NCBI RefSeq assembly: GCF_000266885.1
Contig: NC_018020.1
Location: 2,294,001 to 2,358,000 of the forward strand
Direction of reading: 5' to 3'
DNA length: 64,000 nt
Source of the DNA: Turneriella parva DSM 21527
GTDB taxonomy: Bacteria > Spirochaetota > Leptospiria > Turneriellales > Turneriellaceae
Shown: one piece after another, positions 38,292 to 46,945 of the stretch
How positions within the stretch are numbered: the stretch's first letter is position 1
Layout of the letters: every line of letters begins with the position of its first letter
The notes under the pieces: model-generated
The model's input: only the letters and a program-made list of their open reading frames with translations
Told to the model about the DNA's origin: nothing
Database searches by the model: none
Position numbers and translations under genes: made by a program

Positions 38292-40607
38292 TTACTTCAT
38301 CTTGCCCGGCGCGGCCTTTTTCGCAGGCAGCGGTTTTATCTTGTTCGCGGTTTTGCTTTTGGTCTGACCCGTAATCGACGCCACTTGCAGCGTCTCGCCC
38401 TCGAGGGTGATCGTCACTGTGTCGCCGGCAGCCACGCGCTCATCGATAATCGCGTCTGTAATAATGTCGCGCAGCGTATCTTGAAACAGCCTCGCCATAG
38501 GGCGCGCACCCATGACCGGGTCGTAACCTTTGGCAGCTAAATGTCTGCGCGCGCTGGCAGTCAGCGCCACGCTGATCTGTTTTTCTTCGAGCTGGCGGTT
38601 GAGCTCCGCAAGGTTTTTATCGACGATCTTATCGAGCACGCCGTCTGAAAGGCGGTCGAACACGACGACATCGTCGAGCCGGTTCAGAAATTCTGGCGAA
38701 AAGAATGTTTTCAGCGCCGACTTGACATGTGCAGCACCTTTGGCCTTATCTTCAAAGCCAATGCGGGCACTACTCAGTTCACCAGAGCCCGCATTCGAAG
38801 TCATGACCAGAAGCACGTGCCTGAAATCGGCCTTTTTGCCGGTCGCATCGGTGACGGTGGCATAATCCATGACCTGCAATAGTGTGCTGAAGATGTCGGG
38901 GTGGGCCTTTTCGATCTCGTCGAGCAGCAGCACCGAACGCGGGTGTTTACGAATGGCATCTGTGAGTTGTGCACCCTGGTCAAAACCGACATAACCGGGG
39001 GGTGAACCCAAGAGGCGCGAGATGCTGTGTTTTTCCATATATTCGCTCATGTCAAAGCGAATAAGCTCGACGCCGAGCTCTCCAGCGATTGCGCGCGTGA
39101 GTTCTGTCTTGCCAGTGCCGGTAGGGCCGGTAAACAAGAAGCTGCCGATTGGCTTCTGTTTGTTGCCAAGGCCCGCGCGGTGGCGCTTGATTGCCCGGGC
39201 GATTTTTTCGACCGCGGCGTCTTGCCCGTAAATTCGCGCCTTAAGGTTCTCTGCGATTGACTTTAGGCCGGCACCTTCGCTTGTATTGTAAGATTCAAGG
39301 TTCACATTGGCGAGACGCGATACAATCGCACGCAGATCGGCTTCGAGTACCTCGCGCTGCTTTGGCTTGTGAATGTGCAGCGAAGCGCCCGCTTCGTCGA
39401 CGACGTCGATGGCTTTATCGGGCAGGTAGCGCTCGTTGATATGCTCTGCCGAGAGGTCGACGGCTTTGCGCAAAATTTCGTCGCTGTACGCGACCTCGTG
39501 ATAGTCTTCGTAAAGTTTTCTCAGCCCGAGAAGAATCTGGTACGCGTCGTCACGCGACGGCTCTGCTATATCCACTTTTTGAAAGCGGCGCGAGAGCGCG
39601 CGGTCTTTCTCGAAATAACGGCGGTACTCTTCGTAGGTTGTTGCCCCCACGCAGCGCATATCGCCGCGCGTCAGCACTGGCTTCAGCATGTTTGCAGCAT
39701 CCATACTGTCACCGCGCGTGGCCCCCGCACCGACGATCTGGTGAATTTCGTCGATGTACAAAATTACCTTCTTCTTAGCCGCCAGTGCTGCAATGATTGC
39801 CTGCATGCGCTCTTCAAAGTCGCCGCGGTAGCGTGTGCCGGCCACAAGCGAGCTGACATCGATCGAATAGATCTCATAACCCTTAAGGCGCGGTGGTACT
39901 TCGCCGGCGACGAGCTTCTGCGCCAGGCCGCGCATAATCGCCGTCTTGCCTACGCCCGGTTCGCCGACGTGCAGCGCGTTATTCTTGTTGCGGCGGCATA
40001 AAATTTCCATCGTGCGGCTGAGCTCTTCGGCGCGGCCAATCAGATTGTCATATTTGCCCGCACGCGCCTCTTCGGTCATGTTGACGGTAAAAGCTTTGAG
40101 AACTTTGTCGGGGCTTTCGGCTGCCTGCGCCTGCCCTTCGTCGCCGCCTTCGCCGCTGACCGTTTCGCCCGCAGGTTCGGCGGGTGCCGGAGTCAGACCG
40201 TGCGTGATGTAGCGCAGCACCCGGGCGCGGTTGATGCCTTGCTTTTCGAGAAAATAGGCGGCATGAGAATCGCGTTGCCTGAAAATGCCGTCGAAAATGT
40301 CGGCGATCGAAAGTTCGCGGCTGCTGTTCAGAATCATGCGCACGAGCAGCATCTCACGAAAATTTGTCAGGGCCGCCGATTCGGCAATTTCAGTTTCTGC
40401 GTCGAGATCTTGGTCGAATGTCTGAATGTGTTGTGTCAGGTCGCGGCGCAGCTCTTCGACATTGCACCTCAGGTCGCGTAAGATCTCGAGACCTTCATCG
40501 GTATCGGTGATTGCCAGCAAGACGTGTTCGAACGTGATGATCGAGTTCTTAAAATCGCGCGCCAGATCAAAAGCCCGCTGGTGTATTCTTTCAACGACAT
40601 TAGCCAC
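38292..40607 (-). CDS. clpA: ATP-dependent Clp protease ATPase subunit ClpA
   Basis: This is the AAA+ unfoldase that feeds substrates to ClpP. The 771-residue sequence has a Clp N-domain (about 1-140), the first AAA+ module with Walker A GEPGVGKTA (about 214), and the second with GPTGTGKTE (about 494), plus the sensor and arginine-finger regions. Its length matches E. coli ClpA (758). clpS precedes it by 19 bp, giving the conserved clpS-clpA pair. clpP is not in the window. Confidence 0.95.
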   Translation of the reverse strand: MANVVERIHQRAFDLARDFKNSIITFEHVLLAITDTDEGLEILRDLRCNVEELRRDLTQHIQTFDQDLDAETEIAESAALTNFREMLLVRMILNSSRELSIADIFDGIFRQRDSHAAYFLEKQGINRARVLRYITHGLTPAPAEPAGETVSGEGGDEGQAQAAESPDKVLKAFTVNMTEEARAGKYDNLIGRAEELSRTMEILCRRNKNNALHVGEPGVGKTAIMRGLAQKLVAGEVPPRLKGYEIYSIDVSSLVAGTRYRGDFEERMQAIIAALAAKKKVILYIDEIHQIVGAGATRGDSMDAANMLKPVLTRGDMRCVGATTYEEYRRYFEKDRALSRRFQKVDIAEPSRDDAYQILLGLRKLYEDYHEVAYSDEILRKAVDLSAEHINERYLPDKAIDVVDEAGASLHIHKPKQREVLEADLRAIVSRLANVNLESYNTSEGAGLKSIAENLKARIYGQDAAVEKIARAIKRHRAGLGNKQKPIGSFLFTGPTGTGKTELTRAIAGELGVELIRFDMSEYMEKHSISRLLGSPPGYVGFDQGAQLTDAIRKHPRSVLLLDEIEKAHPDIFSTLLQVMDYATVTDATGKKADFRHVLLVMTSNAGSGELSSARIGFEDKAKGAAHVKSALKTFFSPEFLNRLDDVVVFDRLSDGVLDKIVDKNLAELNRQLEEKQISVALTASARRHLAAKGYDPVMGARPMARLFQDTLRDIITDAIIDERVAAGDTVTITLEGETLQVASITGQTKSKTANKIKPLPAKKAAPGKMK

Positions 40608-40626
40608 GCGATTCTCCTTTCAGCAA

Positions 40627-40932
40627 CTATTCAGGTTCTGACTTGCACGCCAGAGGAAAACCCTCTTGCTCTGCGTGCGCCATGACCTGCTTTACCTTTG
40701 TTTCGGCAACTTCGCGCGGGTAAGTGCCCGCGACCCCGCTGCCGTTATTATGCACGTCGAGCATGATGCGTTTGGCCTCGTGCTCGTTCTTCTGAAAATA
40801 CTTCTGCAATACATACACGACGAATTCCATCGTTGTGTAGTTATCATTGAGCAGAATAACCTTGTATAACCGCGGCTTTTTTGCCCTGGTTAGAACATCG
40901 GTATCTTCGTCACGCCGCGCGCCAACAGACAT
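40627..40932 (-). CDS. clpS: ATP-dependent Clp protease adaptor ClpS
   Basis: ClpS delivers N-degron substrates to ClpA. The 101-residue protein has the conserved KVILLNDNYTTMEFVVYVL core, the Asn/Asp pocket residues and the HEAKRIMLDVHNNGSG motif. The N-terminal 20 residues are unstructured, as is usual. It is cotranscribed with clpA. Confidence 0.95.
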   Translation of the reverse strand: MSVGARRDEDTDVLTRAKKPRLYKVILLNDNYTTMEFVVYVLQKYFQKNEHEAKRIMLDVHNNGSGVAGTYPREVAETKVKQVMAHAEQEGFPLACKSEPE

Positions 40933-41060
40933 TACCCGGTAAATATAATTCTATAGCGGGGGGATAGCAAAAATATGCAGGCCAATTCTACATCTTTTGG
41001 GCCCGCTGGCCGCCACAAAAATCTCTTGAAAGACCGACTTTCCTTTCGATCTTGGCGGTC

Positions 41061-41405
41061 ATGGATACTGTGCAGATAAAAGACGTAGCCGTCGCGACAG
41101 CTATTGCCTACCTGCATGGCAGGCTCGATGTTGCGGTTTCTGGCGAGGTTGAAGAATACCTGCTGAAGACAATCGAAGCCAAGAGTATCAAGCACCTCGT
41201 GCTGAACATGGCAGATGTCGAATATATGTCATCTTCGGGCTTTCGTGTCATGATCGCGCTCTTGAGAAAGCTCAAAGACCTCAAAGGTTCACTGAAAATT
41301 TGCTGCGTGCGCCCGGCGGTGAAGCGTATTTTCGACGTGATTGAACTGACCACTCTCTTCGACATGTTTGAAACCGAAGAAGAAGCGCTGGCTGCGAAAG
41401 CCTAA
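41061..41405 (+). CDS. STAS-domain anti-anti-sigma factor
   Basis: This 114-residue protein consists of one STAS domain with the family strand-loop-helix (YLHGRLDV...LVLNMADVEYMSSSGFRVM). A phosphorylatable serine lies in the SSSG stretch. Such proteins bind anti-sigma kinases and are reset by SpoIIE-type phosphatases. The ATG is chosen over a TTG three codons upstream. No anti-sigma kinase gene is adjacent. Confidence 0.88.
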   Translation: MDTVQIKDVAVATAIAYLHGRLDVAVSGEVEEYLLKTIEAKSIKHLVLNMADVEYMSSSGFRVMIALLRKLKDLKGSLKICCVRPAVKRIFDVIELTTLFDMFETEEEALAAKA

Positions 41406-41447
41406 GCAGGATACCGACCCCAAACGCGCCTGGCAGGCAGTTTCAAT

Positions 41448-42212
41448 ATGCGCGCAAGATTCGTACGGCAGTCTCTGGTTTTAGGTTCTTTATATATCCT
41501 CACATCTCTTTTTGCTCAGGCTGATCTGCGGGTGATCAACGGAAAGTTCTCGCCCGAAAAGAGGCGCGAGTTTGTACCCGTGCCCGCGGCGTTAAGCCCA
41601 GGTCGCAAGCAATATCTGCACGCAGAAACGCTGGCTGCGCTCGCGAAACTCGCCGAAGCAGCAAAAAAAAGTGGCTTTAACCTGACCGTCGTTTCGGCGA
41701 CCCGAAACTTCACAACGCAAAAGGCAATCTGGGAAGAAAAATTCACCGGCAAGCGTCTCGTGGGTGGCAAGAATCTTGCGACTGCAGTGAAAAGCGATGA
41801 AGAGCGCGCGCTTACCATTCTAAATTTTTCGTCGATGCCGGGCACCTCGCGCCACCATTGGGGCACCGACATCGATTTTCATGAAGCGAAAATGACCGCG
41901 CCCGCGCTGCACAACAGTTCGTTCAAGAGCGGCAGAGGTCTTGAATTCTATAACTGGCTCGTTGCGAACGGACCCAAATTCGGTTTCTGCCAACCTTACA
42001 ACGGTGACCCCAATTCACGGCACGCTGGCAAGTTTGCGCACGGCTATCAAGAAGAGCGCTGGCATTGGTCGTACCGACCGCTCGCTTCGCAATACCTGAA
42101 GAGGTACCAGCAGAACGCGGGCGCGCTCGAACCTTCGGGCTTCGCGGGCGACAAAGCCTCGGCAAAATTCTACATGGATTACGTACAGAACATCGACGCG
42201 AGTTGCTATTGA
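41448..42212 (+). CDS. secreted D-alanyl-D-alanine carboxypeptidase (M15B, VanY-like)
   Basis: This 254-residue precursor has a signal peptide (LVLGSLYILTSLFAQA) and an M15 peptidase domain. Zinc ligands are visible in SRHHWGTDIDFH (SxHxxGxAxD type) and ERWHWSY (the last His). It should trim peptidoglycan stem peptides in the periplasm. Its stop overlaps the start of the flavin oxidoreductase gene by one base (TGATG). Confidence 0.88.
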   Translation: MRARFVRQSLVLGSLYILTSLFAQADLRVINGKFSPEKRREFVPVPAALSPGRKQYLHAETLAALAKLAEAAKKSGFNLTVVSATRNFTTQKAIWEEKFTGKRLVGGKNLATAVKSDEERALTILNFSSMPGTSRHHWGTDIDFHEAKMTAPALHNSSFKSGRGLEFYNWLVANGPKFGFCQPYNGDPNSRHAGKFAHGYQEERWHWSYRPLASQYLKRYQQNAGALEPSGFAGDKASAKFYMDYVQNIDASCY

Positions 42213-43480
42213 TGGCGATCGAAAACAAGTTACAGTTACCCTGCGGTGCGGTGATTGCCAACCGCCTCGCGAAATCTGCCATGAGCGAAAATATTGCGCT
42301 CGATGGTAAGCCGCATGAAAAGCTCTGGCTCCTTTACGATGTCTGGGGGCAGGGTGGGCTCGGCCTCATCATTACGGGCAACGTGATGGTCGACAGCCGT
42401 GAGCTCGGCGAACCGGGCAACGTCGTGCTTGAAGACGATGCAGATATTGACCACTTTCGCGAATGGACAAGCCGCGCGAAGCGCTATGGCTCTCAAATCT
42501 GGGCGCAGATCAACCACCCGGGCCGCCAGGCGCCGGCAGCGATTTCGAAAGTTACTGTCGCACCGTCTGCCGTGAAGCTCAAAATCGGCAGCCTCGCGTT
42601 TCGCACGCCGCATGCTCTCGAAGAAGCGGAGATTCTTGAAATTATCAGAAAATTCGGCAACACTGCCAGGCTGTGCAAAGATGCGCATTTCGACGGCGTG
42701 CAGATTCACGGCGCGCATGGTTATCTCGTCAGCCAGTTTTTGTCGCCGCTTGCGAACCAGCGCAGCGACCGCTGGGGTGGCAACATCGAGAACCGCATGC
42801 GGTTCGTGCTCGAAATATTTCGGGCAATGCGCGCCGCCGTCGGGCGAGAGTTTCCGATCGGTATCAAAATTAACTCCGCAGATTTTCAGCGCGGTGGTTT
42901 TGACGAAGACGACGCAGTAAAGGTCGCTAAAGCGCTCGAAGCGGAGGGCGTTGATCTCATTGAAATTTCAGGTGGTACCTATGAGAGTGCCGCCATGACC
43001 GGCGTGCACGAGGCACGTGGGTCGGCGACGGGCACGATGCCCTCTTTGTCGTCGACCGGCTTACAAAATTCGACCGCATCCCGCGAGGCGTATTTTTTGC
43101 CGTTCGCGGCAAAAATACGCCTCGCGGTAAAAACTCCCATCATGTTGACCGGCGGTTTTCGCAGCGCAGCGGCGATGAACGCCGCGATCGAATCGGGTTC
43201 GGTCGATGTGGTTGGTATTGCCCGCCCACTCGCGATGGAGCCGCATCTCGCCAAGAGGCTTCTCAGCGACCCGCAGGCAAAGAGCGATATCGGTCCCGTG
43301 AAGACGGGCATCGCAGCGATTGACCGCCTGGGCATGGTTGAGCTGGGTTACTATTCGTTACAGCTGGCGCGCATCGCCGAGGGCAAAGCGCCTGACCCTC
43401 AGCTGAGTCCGCTGCTTGCACTGCCGCTCGTGGGTTTTCACTACGCTTCGGGTTTGTTGTCACGGCTGCTCTCGAAATAG
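42212..43480 (+). CDS. NADH:flavin oxidoreductase (old yellow enzyme family)
   Basis: This 422-residue FMN enzyme has an N-terminal barrel start (LPCGAVIANRLAKSAMSE), the QINHPGRQ motif, the catalytic HGAHGYLVSQFLSP with its His/Tyr pair, RWGGNIENR and the late phosphate-binding TGGFR. The family reduces activated alkenes or toxic electrophiles. The C-terminus extends about 50 residues beyond the barrel and is hydrophobic. Residues about 291-306, normally REAYFLxxA, are encoded inside a near-perfect 47-bp palindrome. It is coupled to the M15 peptidase gene. Confidence 0.88.
   Translation: MAIENKLQLPCGAVIANRLAKSAMSENIALDGKPHEKLWLLYDVWGQGGLGLIITGNVMVDSRELGEPGNVVLEDDADIDHFREWTSRAKRYGSQIWAQINHPGRQAPAAISKVTVAPSAVKLKIGSLAFRTPHALEEAEILEIIRKFGNTARLCKDAHFDGVQIHGAHGYLVSQFLSPLANQRSDRWGGNIENRMRFVLEIFRAMRAAVGREFPIGIKINSADFQRGGFDEDDAVKVAKALEAEGVDLIEISGGTYESAAMTGVHEARGSATGTMPSLSSTGLQNSTASREAYFLPFAAKIRLAVKTPIMLTGGFRSAAAMNAAIESGSVDVVGIARPLAMEPHLAKRLLSDPQAKSDIGPVKTGIAAIDRLGMVELGYYSLQLARIAEGKAPDPQLSPLLALPLVGFHYASGLLSRLLSK
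43081..43127. repeat. near-perfect 47-bp palindrome inside the flavin oxidoreductase gene
   Basis: The 21- to 22-bp arms (CCGCGAGGCGTATTTT... and complement) differ by one extra T and are closed by a TTCG loop. It lies in a conserved part of the protein, so it cannot be a simple insertion; one arm may have been templated by the other. Confidence 0.8.
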
Positions 43481-43568
43481 ACGCAAAATCGGCTCTGAAT
43501 TCTTTACTCGCAGCCCCTGCGCTATCTTAATTCGGTTGCCGCCGCAACCGACCGTTGCGGAGTAAACA

Positions 43569-44354
43569 ATGCCCCGCGCGGCGCCAGAAAAAAATATCTT
43601 TAATAAGCCAGCGCCAGTTATTGCGCCTGACGCGCTGACGCTCGAGGCGCGCAATCTCGTGAAACAGTACGGCAAACGCACCGTGGTGCGCGGTGTTTCT
43701 TACAATGTTAAACAGGGCGAGGTCGTTGGCATTCTCGGCCCGAATGGAGCGGGTAAAACAACGTCATTCTATATGACAATTGGGCTCGTGCGCCAGTCGG
43801 GCGGCGAGGTCTTTCTTGGCGGCGAAGACCTCACGAACATGCCCATGTATATGCGTGCGCGCCGGGGCATTGGGTACCTTGCACAAGAGGCGTCCATTTT
43901 TCGCACACTGTCGGTGCGCAAGAATATAGAGGCGATTCTCGAACTCAGGGGCTTTGATAAAGAAGAAATACGCCAGCGTACCGACAAGCTGCTGAAAGAG
44001 CTCGAAATTGAGCATGTGCAGCAACAAAATGGCATAACCCTATCGGGCGGGGAGAGAAGGCGTGCTGAAATTGCGCGCGCGCTCGCTTCAGACCCTAAGT
44101 TTCTGCTGCTCGATGAGCCGTTCGCAGGCGTCGACCCTATCGCCGTTAAAGAAATACAGCGCGTCGTCTGGCAATTGCAAGATCGCGGGCTCGGTATTCT
44201 CATCACAGACCACAACGTGCGCGAAACGCTCAAGCTTACCGATCGTGCGTACATTATCTTTCAGGGGCAGGTTTTGATCGAAGGGACTGCAGACATATTG
44301 ATCAAAGACAAAAAGGCCCGTGAGATATATCTGGGCGACGACTTTAAGATTTGA
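43569..44354 (+). CDS. lptB: LPS export ABC transporter ATPase LptB
   Basis: This ATPase powers LPS transport with LptFG. The 261-residue sequence has the Walker A (GPNGAGKTTSF), the LptB-specific Q-loop region (GIGYLAQEASIFR), the signature LSGGERRRAEIARAL and the Walker B LLLDEPFAGVDP motifs. An N-terminal extension of about 25 residues is unusual but not rare. A CGGTTGC/GCAACCG hairpin (43533-43550) sits in the leader just before a CGGAG ribosome site. rpoN follows 43 bp later, a conserved order. Confidence 0.95.
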   Translation: MPRAAPEKNIFNKPAPVIAPDALTLEARNLVKQYGKRTVVRGVSYNVKQGEVVGILGPNGAGKTTSFYMTIGLVRQSGGEVFLGGEDLTNMPMYMRARRGIGYLAQEASIFRTLSVRKNIEAILELRGFDKEEIRQRTDKLLKELEIEHVQQQNGITLSGGERRRAEIARALASDPKFLLLDEPFAGVDPIAVKEIQRVVWQLQDRGLGILITDHNVRETLKLTDRAYIIFQGQVLIEGTADILIKDKKAREIYLGDDFKI

Positions 44355-44397
44355 TTCTATGGTGAAGCAAAGCGCACGCCGCCGCAGCGTTTAGAAC

Positions 44398-45723
44398 ATG
44401 CCGAAGGCCCAACTCAGACAGCACACAGCGCTCAAAACGACTGTCAGGCAAAAATTACACGGTACGCTGACGCATGCGGTACAGCTGCTGTCATTGCCGC
44501 AGCATGAGTTGCGAGAAGAAATTCTGCGCGTTATTGCCGAGAATCCGTTTGTTGAAGAAATTTCGTCGGGTGAAGCGCCCCCGATTTCAACAGGTGAGGG
44601 GCGCGACTTTATCGCCAGTGCGCACATCGGCTTGCAAGAAAACCTGCTGCTGCAGCTGGTCGACATGGGCCTGCCCGACAAAATTTATGATCTGGCGCGT
44701 ATTATCGTCTCGACGATCGACAATGATGGCTTTACCACTTTTCCCCACCGGACGATTATTGCCGACTATAACTTCAGTTCGCGCGACCTCAGGGCGTGCA
44801 TTGAATACCTCAAACAGCTCGAACCCTGCGGCGTCGGGGCCGAAAATCTCTGGCAGAGCCTGCGCTGGCAGGCCGAAGCGCGTTATGGTAAAGATGAACT
44901 GCTCTTCGACCTGATCGATATGCTGGGGCAGGCGCGTGAAGGCCTTTCGCGGTTCTCGCAGGCAGAAAAAAACTCGCTGTGCGAAATTCTCGAAATTGAC
45001 CTCGAAACTCTCGATGCCAAGATTAAGCTGCTGACCGCGCTCGACCCCCACCCGGTGAACCGCAGCGACGGCAGCGCCGCCGAGTGGGCCTTACCCGAAA
45101 TATTCTTTGAAGTCAAAGAGAAACAGGTTTACGTCAAAGTCTCCGATCAGTATTTACCACGATTTCGCGTGAACCACAAGCTCTATGAGCAGATGCGCGG
45201 CAAAAAAACTCCCGGGGTGGCAGATTCTGCGGCCGCGACGAGGCAGGCAGAGTGGCAGGCCACTTACCACACCGCAAAATCGCTCGTCGAAACTCTTGCC
45301 TTTCGATCTGACACGCTTATGCAGGTCGCGCGCATTATAGCGGTAAAGCAGTACGAGTTTTTTACCAGGGGCTCTGCTTACATACGCACGATGAGTCTCA
45401 AAGATCTCGCGCAAGAAACCAATCGCCATGTTTCAACCATCAGCCGCATCCTGAACCGTAAGTATTTTCACTGCTCGTGGGGTATTTTTCCGCTGAGGCT
45501 TTTTCTGATGCGCAAAATCAAGTCGTCTGACGGCAGCGAGCGCAGCGCCGAAGACCTGAAGACGGCAATTCTGACATTGCTCGCGCAAGACTCAGAACGT
45601 AAAAAATCCGACCGGGTTATTGCTGAGATACTTCAAGACCAGGGTTTTGAAGTGAAGCGGCGAACTGTCAACAAATACCGCCGGCTCATTCACCAGAAAT
45701 CATCGCGTAAGAAATCGAAATGA
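44398..45723 (+). CDS. rpoN: RNA polymerase sigma-54 factor
   Basis: This alternative sigma factor needs bacterial enhancer-binding activators. The 441-residue sequence has a short Region I (LSLPQHELREEILRVI, ENPFVEE), the core-binding domain, a helix-turn-helix (LAQETNRHVSTISRILNRKY) and the C-terminal RpoN box (RRTVNKYRRL). Region II is short. Its stop overlaps the wecE start by four bases (ATGA). lptB-rpoN order is common in Gram-negative bacteria. Confidence 0.96.
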   Translation: MPKAQLRQHTALKTTVRQKLHGTLTHAVQLLSLPQHELREEILRVIAENPFVEEISSGEAPPISTGEGRDFIASAHIGLQENLLLQLVDMGLPDKIYDLARIIVSTIDNDGFTTFPHRTIIADYNFSSRDLRACIEYLKQLEPCGVGAENLWQSLRWQAEARYGKDELLFDLIDMLGQAREGLSRFSQAEKNSLCEILEIDLETLDAKIKLLTALDPHPVNRSDGSAAEWALPEIFFEVKEKQVYVKVSDQYLPRFRVNHKLYEQMRGKKTPGVADSAAATRQAEWQATYHTAKSLVETLAFRSDTLMQVARIIAVKQYEFFTRGSAYIRTMSLKDLAQETNRHVSTISRILNRKYFHCSWGIFPLRLFLMRKIKSSDGSERSAEDLKTAILTLLAQDSERKKSDRVIAEILQDQGFEVKRRTVNKYRRLIHQKSSRKKSK

Positions 45724-46841
45724 AAATACCCTTTAATAAACCCTACCTCACAGGCAACGAAAAGGCACGGCTTGACGAGGTGCTCGTTTCGGGCAAATTT
45801 TCAGGAAACGGCGATTTTACAAAAAAATGCCAGGCTTTGCTCGAGAGCAAATACCAATTTCGCAAAACACTGCTCACCACGTCGTGCACCGATGCTCTCG
45901 AGATCGCTGCGTTGCTCGTGAAGGTGCAGCCCGGCGATGAAGTTATTCTGCCCTCGTATACGTTCGTTTCAACCGCGAATGCTTTTGCGCTGCGCGGCGC
46001 CAAACTCGTTTTTGCCGACAGCCAGCCTGACCACCCGAATCTCGATGTTGCGGCACTCGAAGCCCTCATTACCCCGCGCACGCGCGTGATCGTGCCGGTG
46101 CACTATGGCGGGCAGGCCTGCGATATGCAGGCTCTGATGCAGCTCGCGCAAAAACATTCGCTTTGGGTCGTCGAAGACGCCGCGCAGGCGGTGGATTCAA
46201 AACTTGGGGAGAAAAATCTTGGAGGCATCGGGCATGTGGGCGCTCTGTCATTTCATGATACAAAGAACATAATCGCCGGTGAAGGTGGTGCATTGGTTAT
46301 CAACCATGAAGAATTCGTCAATAAAGCCGAAATTCACTGGGAGAAGGGCACCAACCGCAGCGCATTCTTTCGTGGCGAGGTCGATAAGTATGGCTGGGTA
46401 GACATCGGTTCTTCTTTCTTACCTTCAGAGCTCACTGCAGCGTTTTTGCTTGCGCAGCTCGAAGGCATTGATCAAATTCAACAGCTGCGCATGCAGGCGT
46501 GGAATACATATTACCAGATGCTCTCACCCCTCAACGGGAAGGGACTGCAGGTGATGCCCAATGTGCCGCACAATGCACACATGTTCTATTTGGTTTGTCG
46601 CAGCCTCGAAGAGCGTACCGAACTCATCGATTACCTGAAGCAGCAGGGCATTGCTTCAGTATTCCATTACCTGTCGCTGCACAAGAGCCAGTATTTTGCC
46701 GACAAACACGACGGCCGCGATTTGCCGAACGCCGACCGGTTTACCGACTGCCTCGTGCGGCTGCCAATGTTCGCCGAACTCGGGGCAACCGGCGCTGAAC
46801 GCGTCGCGGGCTCGGTGCTCGATTTCTATCGCACGCGCTGA
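45720..46841 (+). CDS. wecE: dTDP-4-amino-4,6-dideoxygalactose transaminase (WecE/RffA-like)
   Basis: This 373-residue PLP-dependent DegT/DnrJ/EryC1-family aminotransferase is close to WecE along its whole length: IPFN at the start, SGKFSGNGDFT, DEVILPSYTFVSTANAF, VVEDAAQ, the PLP lysine in SFHDTKN, EKGTNRSAFFRGEVDKY and VFHYLSLH. WecE makes dTDP-Fuc4N for polysaccharides. No other sugar-nucleotide gene is adjacent, so its pathway lies elsewhere. It is coupled to rpoN by a four-base overlap. Confidence 0.88.
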   Translation: MKIPFNKPYLTGNEKARLDEVLVSGKFSGNGDFTKKCQALLESKYQFRKTLLTTSCTDALEIAALLVKVQPGDEVILPSYTFVSTANAFALRGAKLVFADSQPDHPNLDVAALEALITPRTRVIVPVHYGGQACDMQALMQLAQKHSLWVVEDAAQAVDSKLGEKNLGGIGHVGALSFHDTKNIIAGEGGALVINHEEFVNKAEIHWEKGTNRSAFFRGEVDKYGWVDIGSSFLPSELTAAFLLAQLEGIDQIQQLRMQAWNTYYQMLSPLNGKGLQVMPNVPHNAHMFYLVCRSLEERTELIDYLKQQGIASVFHYLSLHKSQYFADKHDGRDLPNADRFTDCLVRLPMFAELGATGAERVAGSVLDFYRTR

Positions 46842-46853
46842 ATAACTATTCAG
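46838..46853. terminator. short hairpin overlapping the wecE stop codon
   Basis: A seven-bp stem (CTGAATA with TATTCAG) has only a two-base loop and contains the TGA stop. The stem is too short to be a strong terminator alone. Confidence 0.35.
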
Positions 46854-46945
46854 GGCTATATGCAGGCCCGAATGATTGCCTGCATTGTCGCACTCGACAA
46901 AGCTTTCGGTCAAATGCGTGAGGCTGCTACCCTGCGAGCTAGAAT

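Noticed and set aside
40619-40635. ACTATTCAG repeated at 35898, 40628 and 46845
   Set aside because: The nine-base match is short and in different contexts; I could not link it to one element.
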